A stretch of DNA of 64,000 bases, from NCBI GenBank assembly GCA_036971475.1, contig JBAIZL010000008.1, positions 9,970,763-10,034,762 on the forward strand, given 5' to 3'. Position numbers and translations under genes: made by a program. The DNA comes from Prosapia bicincta. Its lineage: Eukaryota > Arthropoda > Insecta > Hemiptera > Cercopidae. The notes below the pieces were generated by a model that was not told the DNA's origin, did not search any database, and worked only from the letters and a program-made list of their open reading frames with translations. Shown in pieces: positions 61,717-64,000 of the stretch; the first letter of the stretch is position 1; each line of letters begins with the position of its first letter.

Positions 61717-62395
61717 GGAAGACCCCCAGGAGGCACTTCGGCGAGAGTCACTGGAAATGATTCAGAATCTGTACCCAGACTCCGTTCAAATCTACACCGA
61801 TGGGTCAGTAGATCTAGTCCATGATAAGTCAGGAGCAGGCTACTAAAACCATTTCACTAGAGAAGAATATTACATACCAGCAAATGCAGTCTCCAGTGTC
61901 GATGCAGAGTTGCTGGCAATAAATGCAGCCTTGGTCAACTGCCTTCAACTACGAGCAGAGAAGTTCTGTATAATCACTGACTCCAAGAGCGCCTTGCACA
62001 TAATAGAGAACCGGAAACCAGGAAGCTACTCATTCAGATTAGAAGAGATAATAAATTTACTCAACACTCTCAGCAAAGATGAGAAACAAATACAGCTCCA
62101 GTGGATCCCCTCACACTGCGGCATCGACGGCAATGAAAAAGCAGATATAATCGCCAAACAAGCAGCGGATATGGGCCCAGTCTTGTTACTACAGTAATCT
62201 TTAAAGAAATACCTGACTGCTGTGAAAACATCAGTTAGAAGAAAATGGATCCACCGTTGGAGAGAAGAAATCAAAGGTAGAAACCTCTATGACATTCAAA
62301 AAAAACCAAATGATTTGGAAATGTATCAAGGGGTTCCCAGATTTACAGCCGTCTTTGCAGCACGAGCAAGAATCGAATTATTATTTGACATAATT
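61660..62395 (+). pseudogene. Jockey/I-type non-LTR retrotransposon, RNase H and C-terminal relic
   Basis: In one frame: NHLTPNYLTKEDPQEAL, then VQIYTDGSVDLVHDKSGAGY, a TAA stop (at about 61844), NHFTREEYYIPANAVSSVDA, ELLAINAAL, FCIITDSKSALHIIE, QLQWIPSHCGIDGNEKADII, AKQAA. The four RNase H acidic residues are visible: D in YTDGS, E in DAELLAI, D in TDSKSAL and D in GNEKAD, with the HCGIDGNE loop. A frame change near 62195 leads to a tail with RRKWIHRWREEIKGRNLYDI, the usual region after RNase H in these elements. The internal stop, the frame change and the loss of the reverse transcriptase make it a relic. Confidence 0.85.
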
Positions 62396-62439
62396 ATTTT
62401 GTAATAATTATTATTGTAATAATTTCAACAATATATATA

Positions 62440-62543
62440 GAGTATCATAACCTTGCGTTAAAACCGTTGCTATACCACATAGCATATAACATAAAATCAG
62501 CTGTTTTATGAAATCATGAGTTATCGCTTATTTTAAGCCAAGT
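62440..62543 (+). repeat. Dispersed repeat, copy D
   Basis: Matches copy A: ATAACCTTGCGTTAAAACCG, TTGCTATACCACATAGCATA, TAACATAAAATCAGCTGTTT, TATGAAATCATGAGTTATCG, CTTATTTTAAGCCA. It lies just after the RNase H relic. Confidence 0.7.
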
Positions 62544-63130
62544 GGGACGAAATAGCTATATTGAATTCCTTGTCCCTTTTGTGAAAAGTTTTCCTACTAC
62601 AAAAAACTAAATTTAATTCATTAATAAATTTAACTAATGAATTAATATTTGAAAAATCTCTATTAACATCAAGTGTTATCCACTTAAACTTTAAAACAAT
62701 TAATTTGAACTTGAGTGGATGAATAAAAAGTATTTGATTAAGGATTGACAATTTGTACAAGACATATATAGGCCTATATATATAAGGAGATTGTGAACTA
62801 AGAGATGGAATTGAAATATAAACTTTACCTGTTGACAGTATTTCTGCTATATTGTTTATCATTCTCAACACGATTTTTAAAACCCTGTATAGTACGGACC
62901 AAGTTACTGCGTACCTGGCCGTGCGTGTACTACCACTTCTGAAAACATGTTACATATTGAGAATGTTCCATACATCAACAGCTTCTGAATCCGATATGTC
63001 TTCACATAGGAAGGATAGGTCTTCATTTGTTATTTCATACCGAAGCTAATATATCTAATATAGAACGTATCAAGAAAGTCATTGTTTTGACAGTTCTTAT
63101 CATGTTTTTAAGAAAGTATTTATACCAATC
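62544..63130. other. Unique AT-rich spacer, no gene recognised
   Basis: A 112-codon minus-strand frame (62533-62871) is AT-driven, with no recognisable domain. Confidence 0.5.
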
Positions 63131-63142
63131 CTCCCCCCCCCC
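63131..63142. repeat. Poly(C) run
   Basis: A run of C immediately upstream of the reverse-transcriptase-like relic. Such runs are prone to sequencing error, so the local reading frame is uncertain. Confidence 0.8.
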
Positions 63143-63154
63143 CGTCTCGCCTAC

Positions 63155-63270
63155 TGCGATCCCTCAAGGCCAGGTGCTCAGTTACTTGGTCGTAATGAAC
63201 ATTATCGATGGTTTTATAGGTATTATAAATTGTCATTTTTTCTACGCCAACTTGCTTATATCTGCTATCT
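63155..63270 (+). pseudogene. Decayed non-LTR reverse-transcriptase fragment
   Basis: The frame reads AIPQGQVLSYLVVMNIIDGF, IGIINCHFFYANLLIS. It aligns with the common pattern G(V/I)PQGSVLSPLLF..INDL....I..C....YADD..I: PQG, VLS, I.D, the C and the YA are kept with the expected spacing. The catalytic YADD has become YANL, so it could not be active. Nothing recognisable flanks it, so family assignment is not possible. Confidence 0.45.
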
Positions 63271-63378
63271 TGGCCTCTAGATGGACAATCTATTTAGGTA
63301 CTAACGGTTGTCTTCAATCAATCACTCCTATCTTTATTAATGATTGCAAATTTCAACAACATATAACAATCAATATTT

Positions 63379-63536
<158 letters not shown>

Positions 63537-63805
63537 GTGAACTATTAAAAGGAATCAAAAACCGAAATAGTTTTATGAAGCAACGACCAAAATCGATGAC
63601 GAGAAACCGACGTCTGTATGCCTGCCCGCTAAATACATTTAGCAAACTACTAGGGACAAAATAGCATCGATATTTAGAAGCAGTGTGTAAAAAAAAAAAT
63701 AATTACTTAAGAACAATATATCACACATTTGTAGTGAGTTTAATACAAAGATTGAAAGAAGCGAAAGAACGTACCGAGCTCTCATTAGGTTTCACTTACG
63801 AGCGT

Positions 63806-64000
63806 ATGTGCGTGTATTATATGCCTCCAGTTCGAGCAAGGCACCAGCTCTGTTCTTTCTCCCGTTAAGGTCTCTCAAGTGACTGACATATCGAACTTGA
63901 ATGCATTGAAACGTCCCTTAGTATTTTCCTGCTTAGGAATCCTTGCACTTATGTGCGTGTGTTATATGCCTCCAGTTCGAGCAACGCACTAGCGCTGTTC
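63806..64000. repeat. 145-bp direct duplication running off the window
   Basis: ATGTGCGTGTATTATATGCC, TCCAGTTCGAGCAAGGCACC at 63806 recurs at 63951 as ATGTGCGTGTGTTATATGCC, TCCAGTTCGAGCAACGCACT. The two copies are 145 bp apart and the second is cut by the window end. It may be the left edge of another tandem array. Confidence 0.7.

Noticed and set aside
63820..63850. tRNA T-arm-like CCAGTTCGAGCAAGG
   Set aside because: The bases flanking TTCGAGC do not pair, and no acceptor or anticodon stem is visible. It also recurs at 63971 as part of a direct duplication.

Overview
The window looks like satellite-rich, AT-rich eukaryotic DNA, probably from an insect or other arthropod. The signs are decayed R1-like, Jockey/I-like and Penelope-like retroelements, a pogo/Tigger-like transposon end, and long (TA)n and (GA)n tracts, with no bacterial gene layout. 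I recognise no intact cellular gene. About 41 kb of the 64 kb (roughly 64%) is tandem repeat in seven unrelated families, so most long open frames here are by-products of repeat units whose length is a multiple of three.

Layout. 109-376: a short element with pogo-like terminal inverted repeats. About 250-4045: 17 or so copies of a 215-bp satellite sharing that element's right end. 5841-7253: 12 copies of a satellite with two unit lengths, 123 and 111 bp. 7612-7820: first of four copies of a dispersed repeat (others at 11462-11560, 53772-53928 and 62440-62543). 8308-9263: 25 copies of a 38-bp minisatellite. 9343-9870: fragment of an R1-like retrotransposon whose broken 5' part is tandemly duplicated. 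9908-12266: mostly featureless. 12267-32532: about 182 copies of a 111-bp satellite with nested block duplications, ending at a 100-N assembly gap (32533-32632). 32633-35314: unique AT-rich DNA with a CACTA-like low-complexity patch. 35315-48360: 207 copies of a 63-bp satellite with no net length change. 48361-54846: AT-rich unique DNA with small repeats, fold-back elements and a possible non-coding first exon. 54847-55164: 29-bp minisatellite. 55249-55433: fold-back element. 55471-56570: 16 copies of a 69-bp repeat open in several frames on both strands.

57.6-60.7 kb holds a dead Penelope-like element (PLE): a broken reverse transcriptase on the minus strand between direct terminal repeats, with a third, inverted terminal repeat near 60.6 kb. 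These terminal repeats, and several fold-back elements between 51.5 and 55.4 kb, carry a hammerhead-ribozyme-like motif (CUGANGA, stem, GAAA). From 61.4 kb to the end lie a decayed Jockey/I-type RNase H fragment, a decayed reverse-transcriptase fragment, (TA)n/(GA)n tracts and the start of a 145-bp duplication that runs off the window.

No genes act together as a pathway here. The region reads as heterochromatin-like: satellites growing by unequal exchange, with old transposon debris between them. The most interesting points are the likely transposon origin of the 215-bp satellite, the two unit lengths differing inside a hairpin loop, the block structure of the 111-bp array, the indel-free 63-bp array, and the cluster of Penelope-type termini with ribozyme-like motifs.
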